Shown: positions 8,051 to 16,038, counted from the first letter of the stretch. The stretch is DNA of 47,148 bases from DATGLW01 sp035293965 (GCA_035293965.1 DATGLW010000133.1:1-47148); one strand, 5' to 3'. Numbers and translations are program-made. Notes: a model not told the origin generated them from the sequence alone.

Positions 8051-8058
8051 AGGATAGT
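8051..8058. promoter_or_regulatory. overlapping divergent -10 hexamers of pheA and larB
   Basis: The 8-bp sequence AGGATAGT holds two -10-like hexamers: TATCCT on the minus strand (8056-8051) for pheA and GATAGT on the plus strand (8053-8058) for larB, sharing four bases. The spacings to the start codons are 8 nt (pheA GTG) and 7 nt (larB ATG), both compatible with leaderless initiation. Confidence 0.55.
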
Positions 8059-8065
8059 GAACGTC

Positions 8066-8827
8066 ATGGACGAGCCTGCGCTGCGCCTTCTCCTGTCCGA
8101 CGTGGCCGCCGGGCGCTGCGCCGCCGACGACGCGGTGCTCGCGTTGCGGCGGCTCCCCTTCGCGGACTTGGGCTTCGCTCGTGTCGACCACCATCGGACC
8201 CTGCGACAGCGGATCCCCGAGGCCGTCTACGGGCCCGGCAAGACGCCCGGGCAGTGCGCCGCGATCGTCGCGGAGCTGCTGGCCGAACCCGGCGGCCCCG
8301 TGGTGCTGACCCGGGCCACCGAGGCCCAGGTCGACGCCGCCCAGCAGGCGGGTTCGGCCACACCGGCAGGCTCGGGCGAGGCCACGCGCTCGGCCGACCA
8401 TTGGACGGTGGTGTGGCGGCCGGCCGGCGGGCGCCCCGGACGGGTCATGGTCCTCACGGCGGGAACGGGCGACCTGCCGGTCGCAGAGGAGTGCCGGGCC
8501 GTCCTGCGGGCGCTCGGGTTCGACCCCTCCATGACCGCCGACTGCGGGGTAGCCGGCGTGCACCGCCTCCTGGCCGTCGGCGACGACCTCCTCGAGGCCG
8601 ATGCCGTGGTGGTGGTCGCCGGCATGGAGGGCGCGCTGGCCAGCCTGGTGGGCGGGCTGACCCCGGCGCCCGTGGTGGCGGTCCCCACCAGCACCGGCTA
8701 CGGGGCGGCGCTCGAGGGCGTGACGGCGCTCTTGGCCATGCTCGCCTCGTGCGCGGCTGGAATCACGGTGGTCGGCATCGACAACGGGTTCGGCGCAGCG
8801 TGCGCCGTGGCCCGCCTGCTGCCATGA
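8066..8827 (+). CDS. larB: nickel-pincer cofactor biosynthesis: NaAD carboxylase/hydrolase LarB
   Basis: 253 residues. LarB carboxylates the pyridinium ring of nicotinic acid adenine dinucleotide and releases AMP, the first step to the nickel-pincer nucleotide of lactate racemase-type enzymes. The N-terminal region has ADLGFARVDHHRTLRQRIPEAVYGPGKTP, typical of the family. The C-terminal half resembles PurE (VLTAGTGDLPVAEE, ADCGVAGVHRL, VVVAGMEGALASLVGG, VAVPTSTGYGA). ATG 8066 is preferred to GTG 8057 because a GATAGT hexamer sits 7 nt before it. The stop overlaps the larC start as ATGA. Confidence 0.94.
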   Translation: MDEPALRLLLSDVAAGRCAADDAVLALRRLPFADLGFARVDHHRTLRQRIPEAVYGPGKTPGQCAAIVAELLAEPGGPVVLTRATEAQVDAAQQAGSATPAGSGEATRSADHWTVVWRPAGGRPGRVMVLTAGTGDLPVAEECRAVLRALGFDPSMTADCGVAGVHRLLAVGDDLLEADAVVVVAGMEGALASLVGGLTPAPVVAVPTSTGYGAALEGVTALLAMLASCAAGITVVGIDNGFGAACAVARLLP

Positions 8828-10122
8828 GCGGCGGGCCCCCGCCGAGCAGACGACCCCCGAGCAGCGCGCCACGGCCGAGCGCAGCGGCGGGGCGGGCCGG
8901 TGCCCCCGGAAGGCGCCGGGCACGGCTCGGCCGCCCCGGGCGCACGGCCTGGTTCCACTGCTTTGCCGGCATCGCCGGCGACATGGCCCTCGCCAGCTTG
9001 ATCGACGCCGGTGCCGACCTGGGGGAACTGCGAGCGCTCCTCGCCCGGCTCCCCCTGGGCCACTGGGACCTGCGGGTGGAGACGGTGCTGCGGGGCGGGA
9101 TCGCCTGCACGAAGGTGGAGGTGTCGACCGACGACCGGGCCGCCGTCCGCACGTATCCCGACATCGTGGCCCTCGTGGAGGCGGCGAAGCTGCCCGAACG
9201 GGTGACCGCCCGAGCCCTTGCCACCTTCGGCGCCCTTGCCACGGTGGAAGGAGGCCTCCACCGACGCCGGGCGGCCGACGTCCACCTGCACGAGGCCGGT
9301 GGGCACGACGCCGTCGTCGACGTGGTGGGGACGGCTGTGGCGCTCGAGCTCCTCGAGGTCGACGACGTCCAGGCCTCGCCGGTGGCCACCGGCACCGGCA
9401 CGATCCGCACGGCCCACGGCACGCTCCCCAACCCGCCGCCGGCCGTGACCCGCCTGCTCGAGGGCGTGCCGGTGCACGGCCGGGCGACGGAGGTGGAGCT
9501 CACGACCCCGACCGGCGCCGCGCTGCTGGCCGCCATGGCCTCGGCCTACGGGCCGCTCCCGCCGATGGAGATCTGCGCCACGGGGTTCGGCGCAGGGGCT
9601 GCCGAGCTCCCCGATCTCCCCAACTGCACCCAGGTGGTCGTCGGCACCGCGCTCGAGCTCGAGCGGCCGGGGGGTGGAGGGCCCGGCGGGGGCCAGCCCG
9701 TGGTGGAGCTCCAGGTGAACGTCGACGACGTCACGGGCGAGCAGCTGGCCCACGCCCTGGCCAGCCTCGTCGATGCCGGCGCGCACGACGCGTGGATCAC
9801 CCCGGTCGTCATGAAGAAGGGCCGGCCGGGTCATACGGTGCACGTGCTCGCGGACCCGTCGCGCTCGGATGCGCTGCGCGAGCTGCTCCGCTCGGCGACG
9901 GGCAGCTTCGGCGTGCGTGCCCACGTGGGCGAGCGATGGACCTCCGCCCGCCGCATGGCCCGGGTCGAGGTGGCCGGCCAGCCGGTGGCGATGAAAGTCG
10001 GCCCGGACCGGGCCAAGCCCGAGTTCGACGACGTCGTCCGCGCCGCGCAGCAGACCGGGCTGAGCGTGCGCGACGTGGCATCCCTGGCGGAGGCGGCGTG
10101 GCGCGACCTCGGCGAGACCTGA
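8824..10122 (+). CDS. larC: nickel-pincer cofactor biosynthesis: nickel insertase LarC (single uninterrupted gene)
   Basis: 432 residues. LarC inserts nickel into the pincer nucleotide in a CTP-dependent reaction. The family core starts at AWFHCFAGIAGDMALASLIDAGAD and contains the metal-region signature DVHLHEAGGHDAVVDVVG. TLPNPPPAVTRLLEGVPV and LTTPTGAALLAAMAS follow, and the C-terminal part has NVDDVTGEQLAHAL and PVVMKKGRPGHTVHVLA. In L. plantarum larC is read as two parts joined by programmed frameshift; here it is one continuous frame. The first ~40 residues are a low-complexity Pro/Arg/Gly extension absent from typical LarC. ATGA overlap with larB implies translational coupling. Confidence 0.94.
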   Translation: MSGGPPPSRRPPSSAPRPSAAAGRAGAPGRRRARLGRPGRTAWFHCFAGIAGDMALASLIDAGADLGELRALLARLPLGHWDLRVETVLRGGIACTKVEVSTDDRAAVRTYPDIVALVEAAKLPERVTARALATFGALATVEGGLHRRRAADVHLHEAGGHDAVVDVVGTAVALELLEVDDVQASPVATGTGTIRTAHGTLPNPPPAVTRLLEGVPVHGRATEVELTTPTGAALLAAMASAYGPLPPMEICATGFGAGAAELPDLPNCTQVVVGTALELERPGGGGPGGGQPVVELQVNVDDVTGEQLAHALASLVDAGAHDAWITPVVMKKGRPGHTVHVLADPSRSDALRELLRSATGSFGVRAHVGERWTSARRMARVEVAGQPVAMKVGPDRAKPEFDDVVRAAQQTGLSVRDVASLAEAAWRDLGET

Positions 10123-10236
10123 GCGGCGAGGCGGCGTGCTCCCCGCTCGTCCTGCGGCCCGAAAGGGTCCGGATCGTCCGCCTGCGAACCGGGGAACTGG
10201 CTGCTCCGGCCGCGCCGTTTGGCCGGGCCTTCCTCG

Positions 10237-11049
10237 CTAGCCCGTCCCGCCGGCGGACCCGCCCCGCGCGCCCCGAGACGCGGCCTCGGTCGCGGCGGGC
10301 TCGGCCGCCGGGCCCGCGGCGCACAGGCGGTCGGCCAGGAACGCCCGGCTCGCATCGACCGCCTCGGGCGGCACCGCACCGTGTGGACCGGGATGGCAGT
10401 GGAGGCGCTTGTCGCGCGTCCCGATCCGGTCGAAGAGCGCCCAGACGACCTCGCGCGAGAACAGCTCGTCGTCCCATTGCTGCAGGAACAGGACCGGGCA
10501 CGCGACGCGGGGGGCGTCGGCCTCGATGCGCTCGCGTGTCGGGCCGCACAGCCCCATGAGCCCCAAGACCGCCGCCGACACGCGGGGCTCGGCGGCCACG
10601 AACGGCAGGCCGAGGATGGTGCCCATCGAAAGCCCCCACCAACCGACCGGGCCGGCTCCCACCTCCGGCAGGTGCTGCAGCTCGTCGAGCGTCACGCGCC
10701 AGTCGCCCACCATGTCGTCGGTCATGGCCGGATCGGACGTCCACATGGCCGAGAACTCGAGCAGGGCGAGCCCGGGCACGCCAGCCCCGTCCGGACGGCG
10801 GTGGCCGTGCACCGGGCCGTCGATGGCTGCAGCGGCCATGCCGTGCTTGCGTACCAGGCTGCGGGCCAGGGCCAGCACGTAGCTCTCCCGCTTGCTGCCC
10901 CCCGCACCGTGCCCGATGAGGACCAGCGGCCGGGGGCCGTCGGCGTCGACCGGGGTCCAGAGCAGGCCGGGGATGCGGCGGTCACCCCGCTGGAGGTCGA
11001 ACCGCCGCTCGCGGATGCGATCGGTCACGACCTCCTCGCGCCAGTGCAT
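10237..11049 (-). CDS. alpha/beta hydrolase (dienelactone-hydrolase-like esterase)
   Basis: 270 residues. Typical fold markers are LVLIGHGAGGSK (oxyanion region), the nucleophile elbow GWWGLSMGTILG (GxSxG with Ser), the acidic residue in LFLQQWDDELFS, and the catalytic His in HCHPGPHGAVP. No signal peptide is seen, so it is cytosolic. The ATG at 11047-11049 has TACGCT 7 nt upstream. The frame remains open further upstream only because it runs through a 9-bp tandem repeat. It is convergent with larC and divergent from the decarboxylase gene. Substrate cannot be inferred. The C-terminal ~25 residues are Ala/Gly-rich and probably disordered. Confidence 0.85.
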   Translation of the reverse strand: MHWREEVVTDRIRERRFDLQRGDRRIPGLLWTPVDADGPRPLVLIGHGAGGSKRESYVLALARSLVRKHGMAAAAIDGPVHGHRRPDGAGVPGLALLEFSAMWTSDPAMTDDMVGDWRVTLDELQHLPEVGAGPVGWWGLSMGTILGLPFVAAEPRVSAAVLGLMGLCGPTRERIEADAPRVACPVLFLQQWDDELFSREVVWALFDRIGTRDKRLHCHPGPHGAVPPEAVDASRAFLADRLCAAGPAAEPAATEAASRGARGGSAGGTG

Positions 11050-11056
11050 GAACCGA

Positions 11057-11062
11057 AGCGTA
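11057..11062 (-). promoter_or_regulatory. -10 hexamer (TACGCT) of the alpha/beta hydrolase gene
   Basis: TACGCT on the minus strand, 7 nt before the ATG at 11049; no Shine-Dalgarno sequence lies between, consistent with leaderless initiation. Confidence 0.5.
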
Positions 11063-11175
11063 GCGACGCCGCCTGCCCGCCGAACGGAGCGAACGGAGCT
11101 CCCGCCGGTGCCACGCACCCCGGTTCTCCGGGCAAGGATGGTCGCCAGGCGAGCGGCTGTCCAGGATGTCCGGGC

Positions 11176-11273
11176 CGTCCAGATCCAATCGTCCAGACCG
11201 TCCAGATCATCCAGACCGTCCAGATCGTCCAGATCCAATCGTCCAGACCGTCCAGACCGTCCAGATCATCCAG
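11176..11273. repeat. 9-bp tandem repeat array (consensus CGTCCAGAY)
   Basis: About ten near-perfect 9-mers of the form CGTCCAGAT, CGTCCAGAC or CATCCAGAY in the divergent intergenic region. The register is shifted twice by the same 5-bp insert CCAAT (a 14-bp step), so the array is itself two related longer blocks. Period 9 keeps all frames open, which gives spurious RPDRPD or DLDGLDD peptides on the two strands. It ends 12 bp before the decarboxylase start and next to its Shine-Dalgarno sequence. Confidence 0.9.
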
Positions 11274-11285
11274 AAAGGGGAGGAC

Positions 11286-12647
11286 GTGCGCAACCCGATG
11301 TTCGTCTTCGACGAGGGGCTCACCGACCTGGTCTTCGACTACTGCCGGCGGCGACTGGCCATGGACCCGGTCCCCCTCGACTACGGCGGCGTCGGGCCCT
11401 TGCTCCACGAGGAGCTGGAGGGCCTCATGACCCCCCACGGCAACGACCCCGAGCGCGTGCTGGGCCTGTTCGCCGACACGCTGGCGACCGCAGTGGTGTC
11501 CTGCGACAGCCCCCGTTTCCTCTCGTTCATACCGGCGGCCCCCACCAAGGCGGCGCTTCTCTTCGACATGGTCGTGTCCTGCTCGTCGCTCCAGGGCACC
11601 TCGTGGCTCGAGGCAGCCGGCGCGGTGGCGGCCGAGAACCAGGCCCTGCGGGTGTTGGCCGATCTCGCCGGGCTCCCCGACACCGCAGCCGGATGCTTCG
11701 TGTCGGGCGGCTCCATGGGGAACCTGTCGGCGCTCGTGGTCGCCCGCGACACGGCCGGGCTGCGCAGGGGAGGCGGCCCAAGGCCGGCGCGACCCAGGAT
11801 CGCGGTCAGCGAGGAGACGCACTCGTCTGTCTCCTCGGCTCTGCGGATCATCGGAACCGAGCCGCTCCTCGTGCCCACCGACGACCACCGGATGACCGGC
11901 GAGGCACTCGAGGCCGCCCTCGCCGCCGAGGGCGCGGCCGACGACACGGTGGCGGTGGTGGCGACCGCGGGCTCCACCAACGGGGGCATCGTCGACGACC
12001 TGGCGGGCATCGGGGCGGTCTGCGCACGGCGGTCGCTGTGGTTCCACGTCGACGCCGCCTACGGCGGGGCAGCGCTGTTCGCTCCCTCGGCCCGGGAGCG
12101 CTTCGCGGGCATCGACCGGGCCGACTCGATGATCGTCGACCCGCACAAGTGGCTGTTCGCTCCCTTCGACTGCGCTGCCCTGCTCTACCGGGAGCCGGAG
12201 CTCGCGAGAGCGGTCCACGCCCAGCGGGCCTCGTACCTCGAGATCACCCACGACGAGCGATCCTTCAACCCGAGCGACTACGCCTTCCACCTGACGCGCC
12301 GGGCGCGGGGCCTTCCTCTGTGGTTCTCGCTCGCCGTGCACGGCACCGATGCCTACCGCGACGCGGTCGAGGCGGTGCTGGCCATCGCCCGGACCGCTGC
12401 CGGGACGATCCGCGCCCTGCCCTACCTCGAGCTGGTGCGCGAGCCGGAGCTCTCGGTGGTGCTCTTCCGCCGGCTCGGCTGGGAGCGTGCGGACTACGAA
12501 GCCTGGTCGCGCCGGCTCCTCGCCGAGCAGATCGGCTTCGTGACGCCGACCACCTGGGAAGGCCGCCCCGTGGCCCGGATGGCCTTCCTCCACCCCGAGA
12601 CGACTCCTGCCATCGTCGAGGAGATCCTGGCCACGATGGCGCCGTGA
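11286..12647 (+). CDS. PLP-dependent group II decarboxylase (aromatic-L-amino-acid / glutamate decarboxylase family)
   Basis: 453 residues from the GTG at 11286, preceded by AAAGGGGAGG. An ATG at 11298 is an alternative. Fold type I decarboxylase motifs: GCFVSGGSMGNLSALVVARD (phosphate-binding region), VATAGSTNGGIVDDL, HVDAAYGGAALF with the pyridine-N Asp, and the PLP Lys at about residue 288 in VDPHKWLFAPFDCA. The family decarboxylates aromatic amino acids, glutamate, aspartate or diamines; the sequence alone does not settle which. A PanP-type aspartate decarboxylase role would be redundant because panD is present at 41672-42061. It stands alone downstream of the 9-bp repeat array. Confidence 0.9.
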   Translation: MRNPMFVFDEGLTDLVFDYCRRRLAMDPVPLDYGGVGPLLHEELEGLMTPHGNDPERVLGLFADTLATAVVSCDSPRFLSFIPAAPTKAALLFDMVVSCSSLQGTSWLEAAGAVAAENQALRVLADLAGLPDTAAGCFVSGGSMGNLSALVVARDTAGLRRGGGPRPARPRIAVSEETHSSVSSALRIIGTEPLLVPTDDHRMTGEALEAALAAEGAADDTVAVVATAGSTNGGIVDDLAGIGAVCARRSLWFHVDAAYGGAALFAPSARERFAGIDRADSMIVDPHKWLFAPFDCAALLYREPELARAVHAQRASYLEITHDERSFNPSDYAFHLTRRARGLPLWFSLAVHGTDAYRDAVEAVLAIARTAAGTIRALPYLELVREPELSVVLFRRLGWERADYEAWSRRLLAEQIGFVTPTTWEGRPVARMAFLHPETTPAIVEEILATMAP

Positions 12648-12699
12648 CCGGCCGCCGGAACGGCCCGCGCCATGGAGAAGCCCGGACGGCCCGCGGAGG

Positions 12700-14055
12700 C
12701 TAGTCGGCCGCCTCGGCCAGAGCCTCTGCCAGCGCCGGGTGCACGAGCATGCTCTCGACGATGTCGGACACCTTGAGCCCGGCGGTCACCGCCACCGCCA
12801 GCACGGAGATCAGCTCGGCGGCGTTCTGGCCCACGATCGACCCACCGAGCACGACGCCGGTGGCCGGGTCGGACACGATCTTCACGAACCCCCTGGGGTC
12901 GTTGTTGATGAGCGCCTTGGCGCTCGCCGCGAAGGGCACCTTGGTCACCCGGATCTTCCGGCCCTCGGCGAACGCGTCGGCCTCGGCCAGACCGACGTCC
13001 GCGATCTCGGGCTCGGTGAAGATGGCCGATGCCGCCTTCTCGTAGTTGAGGTGCCGATGGGCGACCGTGTGGCCACCGACCACGTGCTCGGCGATCTTGC
13101 GCCCCTGCATGGCCGCCACGGACGACAGCGGCAGCTTGCCCGACAGGTCGCCCGCGGCGTAGATGTGGGGCACGTTGGTCTGGCAGTGGTGGTTGATGGG
13201 CACGTAGCCGGCCTCGTCCACCTCGACGCCCGCCGCGTCGAGGCCCAGGTCCTCGGAGTTGGGGAGCGAGCCGACCGCCAGGAGGGCGTGCGAGCCCAGC
13301 GCCACCCTCCCGTCGTCGCAGTGCACCGCCACCCCCGACGGGCGGCGCTCGATGCCCACCGCCCGAGCCCCCTTGAGGAGCCGCACCCCGCGGCGCAAGA
13401 AGTCGTCCTCGAGCACGGCTGCCACCTCGGGATCCTTGGTCGGCAGCACCTGCTGACGGCTCACGATGAGGGTCACGGCCGAGCCGAGCGACGAGAACAT
13501 GTGGACGAACTCCACGCCGGTCACGCCCGACCCGATCACCACCAGGTGCTCGGGCAGCTCCTTGGGCGGATAGGCATCGCGGGTCGTCATGACCCGGTCG
13601 CCGTCGACCTCGGCCCAGTCGGGCACGCGCGGGCGGCTGCCGGTGCTGAGCAGGATCGCGTCGGCGCCGAAGGTCCGGCGGCCTTCGGGGGTGTCGACCA
13701 CCACCGTGCCCGGGCCCGTCAGGCGCCCGCTCCCCCGGACCAGCTGGACCTGCTGGCTGCGCAGGATCTGCTCGGTGGTCGACTCGAGGCGGGCGCCGAT
13801 GCCGCCGATGCGCTGGCGGAGGCTGTCGAGCGCCAGCTCCCCCCGCACGTCGGAGAGGCCCATGCCGGCCGCTCGCCGCAGGAACGACATGGCACCGCCG
13901 GTGGCGATCATGGCCTTGGAGGGGATGCAGTCCCACAGGTTGGCGGCGCCGCCGATGACGTCGCGCTCGACGAGCACCACCTTCACGCCGAGCCGGGCGG
14001 CGTGCGTGGCGGCCTGCGTGCCGGCCGGCCCGCCACCGATGATGACGAACCGCAT
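12700..14055 (-). CDS. flavoprotein disulfide reductase family, single active-site Cys (LpdA/Rv3303c-like NAD(P)H:quinone reductase)
   Basis: 451 residues. The FAD-binding start is MRFVIIGGGPAGTQAATHAARLG, the NAD(P) site is LVVIGSGVTGVEFVHMFSSLG, the second FAD motif is IYAAGDLSG, and a dimerisation domain ends with SMLVHPALAEALAEA. The active-site segment reads GGAANLWDCIPSKA, so it has only one Cys of the usual CxxxxC redox pair. In this respect it matches mycobacterial LpdA (Rv3303c), described as an NAD(P)H-dependent quinone reductase, rather than a true dihydrolipoamide dehydrogenase or glutathione reductase. TAGCGT lies 6 nt before the ATG. It is convergent with the decarboxylase gene. 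Confidence 0.88.
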   Translation of the reverse strand: MRFVIIGGGPAGTQAATHAARLGVKVVLVERDVIGGAANLWDCIPSKAMIATGGAMSFLRRAAGMGLSDVRGELALDSLRQRIGGIGARLESTTEQILRSQQVQLVRGSGRLTGPGTVVVDTPEGRRTFGADAILLSTGSRPRVPDWAEVDGDRVMTTRDAYPPKELPEHLVVIGSGVTGVEFVHMFSSLGSAVTLIVSRQQVLPTKDPEVAAVLEDDFLRRGVRLLKGARAVGIERRPSGVAVHCDDGRVALGSHALLAVGSLPNSEDLGLDAAGVEVDEAGYVPINHHCQTNVPHIYAAGDLSGKLPLSSVAAMQGRKIAEHVVGGHTVAHRHLNYEKAASAIFTEPEIADVGLAEADAFAEGRKIRVTKVPFAASAKALINNDPRGFVKIVSDPATGVVLGGSIVGQNAAELISVLAVAVTAGLKVSDIVESMLVHPALAEALAEAAD

Positions 14056-14061
14056 CGCTCC

Positions 14062-14067
14062 ACGCTA
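14062..14067 (-). promoter_or_regulatory. -10 hexamer (TAGCGT) of the LpdA-like gene
   Basis: TAGCGT on the minus strand, 6 nt before the ATG at 14055. Confidence 0.55.
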
Positions 14068-14267
14068 CGTCGTGGAGGTCGGGCCGCGGTGGCACCTGGG
14101 GCCCTTCCGAGCAGGCCGCCGGCGCGCGGAGGAGCTCATGGGGGGATTCCGTTCCCGGCGTGCGTCCGGCTCGGCTCCGCCATGGTCGAAGCGGTCGGTC
14201 TGGTCCCTGTCGAGGCCCTCGACGAGCACGCTCTCGGGCGAGGGGCTCGTTCCGGGACGGGGCGCAC

Positions 14268-14744
14268 CTACGACGGGGAGGCTCCGAGCTCCCTTCGGTA
14301 CACGTTGGTCCGTCGCTGCACGAACCCCAGCTGCTGGTACAGCCGGTTGGCGTCCTCTCGGCTGGGCCGCGAGGTCAGGTCGACCGTCCGGGCCCCGGCC
14401 TCGGCGGCCCGCGTGAGGGCAGCCCGGACGAGGGCTGTCCCCGCCCCCGCGCCGCGGCTCGCCTGGTCGACCACGACGTCTTCGATCCACGCCCGCAGCC
14501 CCGTGGGCACCCGGAAGAGGGCGAGCGTGAGGGAGCCCACCACCGATCCTGCGGCGTCGCGAGCCACGAAGAGCACGGTGGTCGGCGAGCGCACGATCTC
14601 GTCGAGCTCCTCGGTGCTCGGTGGGGGGGCCGACGAGAGCTGGGGGACCAGGCGGGTGAGGGCCTGGAGCAGGTCGGCGTCGGCCTCTTTCGCCTCCTCG
14701 ACGGTCACCGAGGTGGCGAAGGGAGGCCCGGCAGGCTCAGGCAC
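14268..14744 (-). CDS. GNAT-family N-acetyltransferase
   Basis: 158 residues from a GTG at 14742-14744 that overlaps the end of the NUDIX gene by 8 nt; a second GTG at 14708 is possible, and neither has a clear ribosome site. The GNAT core is clear: strand VLFVARDAAGSVVGSLTLAL, then WIEDVVVDQASRGAGAGTALVRAAL (motif A, acetyl-CoA pyrophosphate loop of the RGxGxG type), and the terminal motif B SREDANRLYQQLGFVQRRTNVYRREL. The substrate is unknown. Translation is probably coupled to the NUDIX gene. About 210 bp separate it from the LpdA-like gene; I see no gene or clear structure there. Confidence 0.85.
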   Translation of the reverse strand: MPEPAGPPFATSVTVEEAKEADADLLQALTRLVPQLSSAPPPSTEELDEIVRSPTTVLFVARDAAGSVVGSLTLALFRVPTGLRAWIEDVVVDQASRGAGAGTALVRAALTRAAEAGARTVDLTSRPSREDANRLYQQLGFVQRRTNVYRRELGASPS

Positions 14745-15438
14745 CGGGGTCGATCGAGCCACGCCACAGCGGCTGGCGGATGCGGTCGTAGAGGACGTCG
14801 CGCCGCTCGCCCCGGACGGCGGCGAAAACGTGCTCGCCCCACCGCTCGATCCCGGCGATCGGCGACGGCAGGGTCTTTTCGGTGAACCAACCAACGCTGC
14901 GGCATTCGAGCGGGTGGGGATCGAGCTTGCCGCCCACCGCGCGGCAGTAGAACACGAGCGAGTAGAGCGGGATGCGGGTGAACCCGAGGCGCAGCCCGTC
15001 GAGGACGGCGATCAGGCGCACCGGCTCCGCCTCGATGCCGGTCTCCTCGCGCACCTCTTTCACCACGACCTCGGCCGCCGAGTACCCGACGTCGCACCAG
15101 CCCGTCGGGTACAGCCAGACTCCCGAGTCGGCACGCTGGATGAGCAGGAGCTCGCCCCTGTCGTTGCCCACCGCGGCGCCGACGGCCACCTTCGGGGTGA
15201 CATAGCCGGGCACCCCGCGCCCGGTCTGGTCGAGCCACTCCTCGACCAGACCGTTGGCATCCTCGCTCTCGTCGTGGCCGGCGTCGGCGACAACCCGGAT
15301 GTCGGCAGCCACGCGCAGGATCTCCTCGAAGCGCTCGCGCTCGTAGAGGCTCTCGGTGAACCCGAGCCCCGTCCGGGCGATGGCGGACAGGCTCTCGCTC
15401 CAGCGGAGCAGGGTCCGGGTCGGGACCGTCGCTTCCAC
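14737..15438 (-). CDS. NUDIX hydrolase with N-terminal NUDIX_N_2-type domain
   Basis: 233 residues from the GTG at 15436-15438, chosen because TAGCGT lies 7 nt upstream. Residues ~8-65 (LLRWSESLSAIARTGLGFTESLYERERFEEILRVAADI, read as two helices) match the helical domain found at the N-terminus of one NUDIX subfamily. The NUDIX box is GWCDVGYSAAEVVVKEVREETGIEAE: the family pattern GX5EX7REUXEEXGU with the first Glu replaced by Ala. The catalytic REVREETG core is intact. Members hydrolyse nucleoside diphosphates linked to another moiety; the substrate is not evident. It is divergent from the small Cys protein and overlaps the GNAT gene. Confidence 0.87.
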   Translation of the reverse strand: MEATVPTRTLLRWSESLSAIARTGLGFTESLYERERFEEILRVAADIRVVADAGHDESEDANGLVEEWLDQTGRGVPGYVTPKVAVGAAVGNDRGELLLIQRADSGVWLYPTGWCDVGYSAAEVVVKEVREETGIEAEPVRLIAVLDGLRLGFTRIPLYSLVFYCRAVGGKLDPHPLECRSVGWFTEKTLPSPIAGIERWGEHVFAAVRGERRDVLYDRIRQPLWRGSIDPGA

Positions 15439-15445
15439 GGACTTG

Positions 15446-15451
15446 ACGCTA
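15446..15451 (-). promoter_or_regulatory. -10 hexamer (TAGCGT) of the NUDIX gene
   Basis: TAGCGT on the minus strand, 7 nt before the GTG at 15438. Confidence 0.5.
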
Positions 15452-15544
15452 CCGCGGCACGTGCCTGCGCAACCGCCGCGACCGCCGCGACCCCGACCCG
15501 CCACGGAGAGGCGGGGGCGGCACCAGTTTCCTGCCGCCAGCGGC

Positions 15545-15550
15545 GACAAT
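15545..15550 (+). promoter_or_regulatory. possible -10 hexamer (GACAAT) of the small Cys protein gene
   Basis: GACAAT, 6 nt before the ATG at 15557; it fits the TAnnnT pattern only at positions 2 and 6. Confidence 0.4.
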
Positions 15551-15556
15551 GGTGGG

Positions 15557-15757
15557 ATGCCGGTCAACGACGATTGCCGCCACTACGTGATGCAGACCAC
15601 CGCCCGGGGCGAGAAGCTCGAACGCTGCAAGCTGGGGGCGAACGAGCCGCTGCCCTTCACGTGCCCGGAAGGATGCCTCTTCTACGAACCCCGGCGGGTG
15701 TCGTCGGCGGGCTGGCAGGTGAGGGGCACCGACGAGCCGCCCGGTCCCCGCCGCTGA
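15557..15757 (+). CDS. 66-residue Cys-containing protein of unknown function
   Basis: MPVNDDCRHYVMQT begins the protein, followed by ERCKLGANEPLPFTCPEGCLFYEPRR. Four Cys and one His (C7, H9, C24, C38, C42 by count) suggest a small metal-binding or disulfide module. The third codon positions are strongly GC, as in its neighbours, which supports real coding. I recall similar short actinobacterial proteins with a CPExCxFYEPR-type ending but no assigned function. It is divergent from the NUDIX gene and convergent with the NIL-larE-hemQ operon. Confidence 0.72.
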   Translation: MPVNDDCRHYVMQTTARGEKLERCKLGANEPLPFTCPEGCLFYEPRRVSSAGWQVRGTDEPPGPRR

Positions 15758-15798
15758 CTGACGCCATAAGGGCGGCGGCCCACTGCGGCACGCGCCCG

Positions 15799-16038
15799 TC
15801 AGCCTTCGAGGACGTCGCCGAGCAGGTCGACGCCCACCCCCTCGGTCCGCAGCCACGCCAGCGCGGCGTCGAGCGCCGCCGGCTCCCCCTCGATCTCGCA
15901 GAGGATCCACCCGCCGTCGTCCTCGACATCGGCCCGGCGGATGTTGGGCTCGACGTCGAGCTCCCGCACCAGCTTGGCGAGGACGGGCCGCCGGACCAGG
16001 ACGTCGGGGAAGGTCAGGCGCACCCTGATCTGGGTCAC
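15799..16038 (-). CDS. NIL-domain protein
   Basis: 79 residues, GTG start overlapping the larE stop as GTGA. RVRLTFPDVLVRRPVLAKLVRELDVEPNIRRADVED is the NIL domain, a ferredoxin-like ACT-related fold found at the C-terminus of MetN methionine importers and fused to ferredoxins. Here it stands alone with no Fe-S motif and only one Cys (WILCEIEG). It is the last gene of hemQ-larE-NIL. In other prokaryotes stand-alone NIL proteins occur with sulfur-transfer enzymes for homocysteine synthesis, so a sulfur role alongside LarE is plausible but unproven. Confidence 0.85.
   Translation of the reverse strand: MTQIRVRLTFPDVLVRRPVLAKLVRELDVEPNIRRADVEDDGGWILCEIEGEPAALDAALAWLRTEGVGVDLLGDVLEG

Noticed and set aside
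8824..8944. Frameshift site joining larC1 and larC2
   Set aside because: larC is one continuous frame here, so no programmed frameshift is needed; the odd N-terminal stretch is just a low-complexity extension.
11176..11273. The 9-bp array as a CRISPR
   Set aside because: The units are 9 bp with no unique spacers of 30-40 bp and there are no cas genes.
11286..12647. The decarboxylase as a PanP-type source of beta-alanine
   Set aside because: A complete panD with its Gly-Ser cleavage site is present at 41672-42061, so there is no gap to fill.
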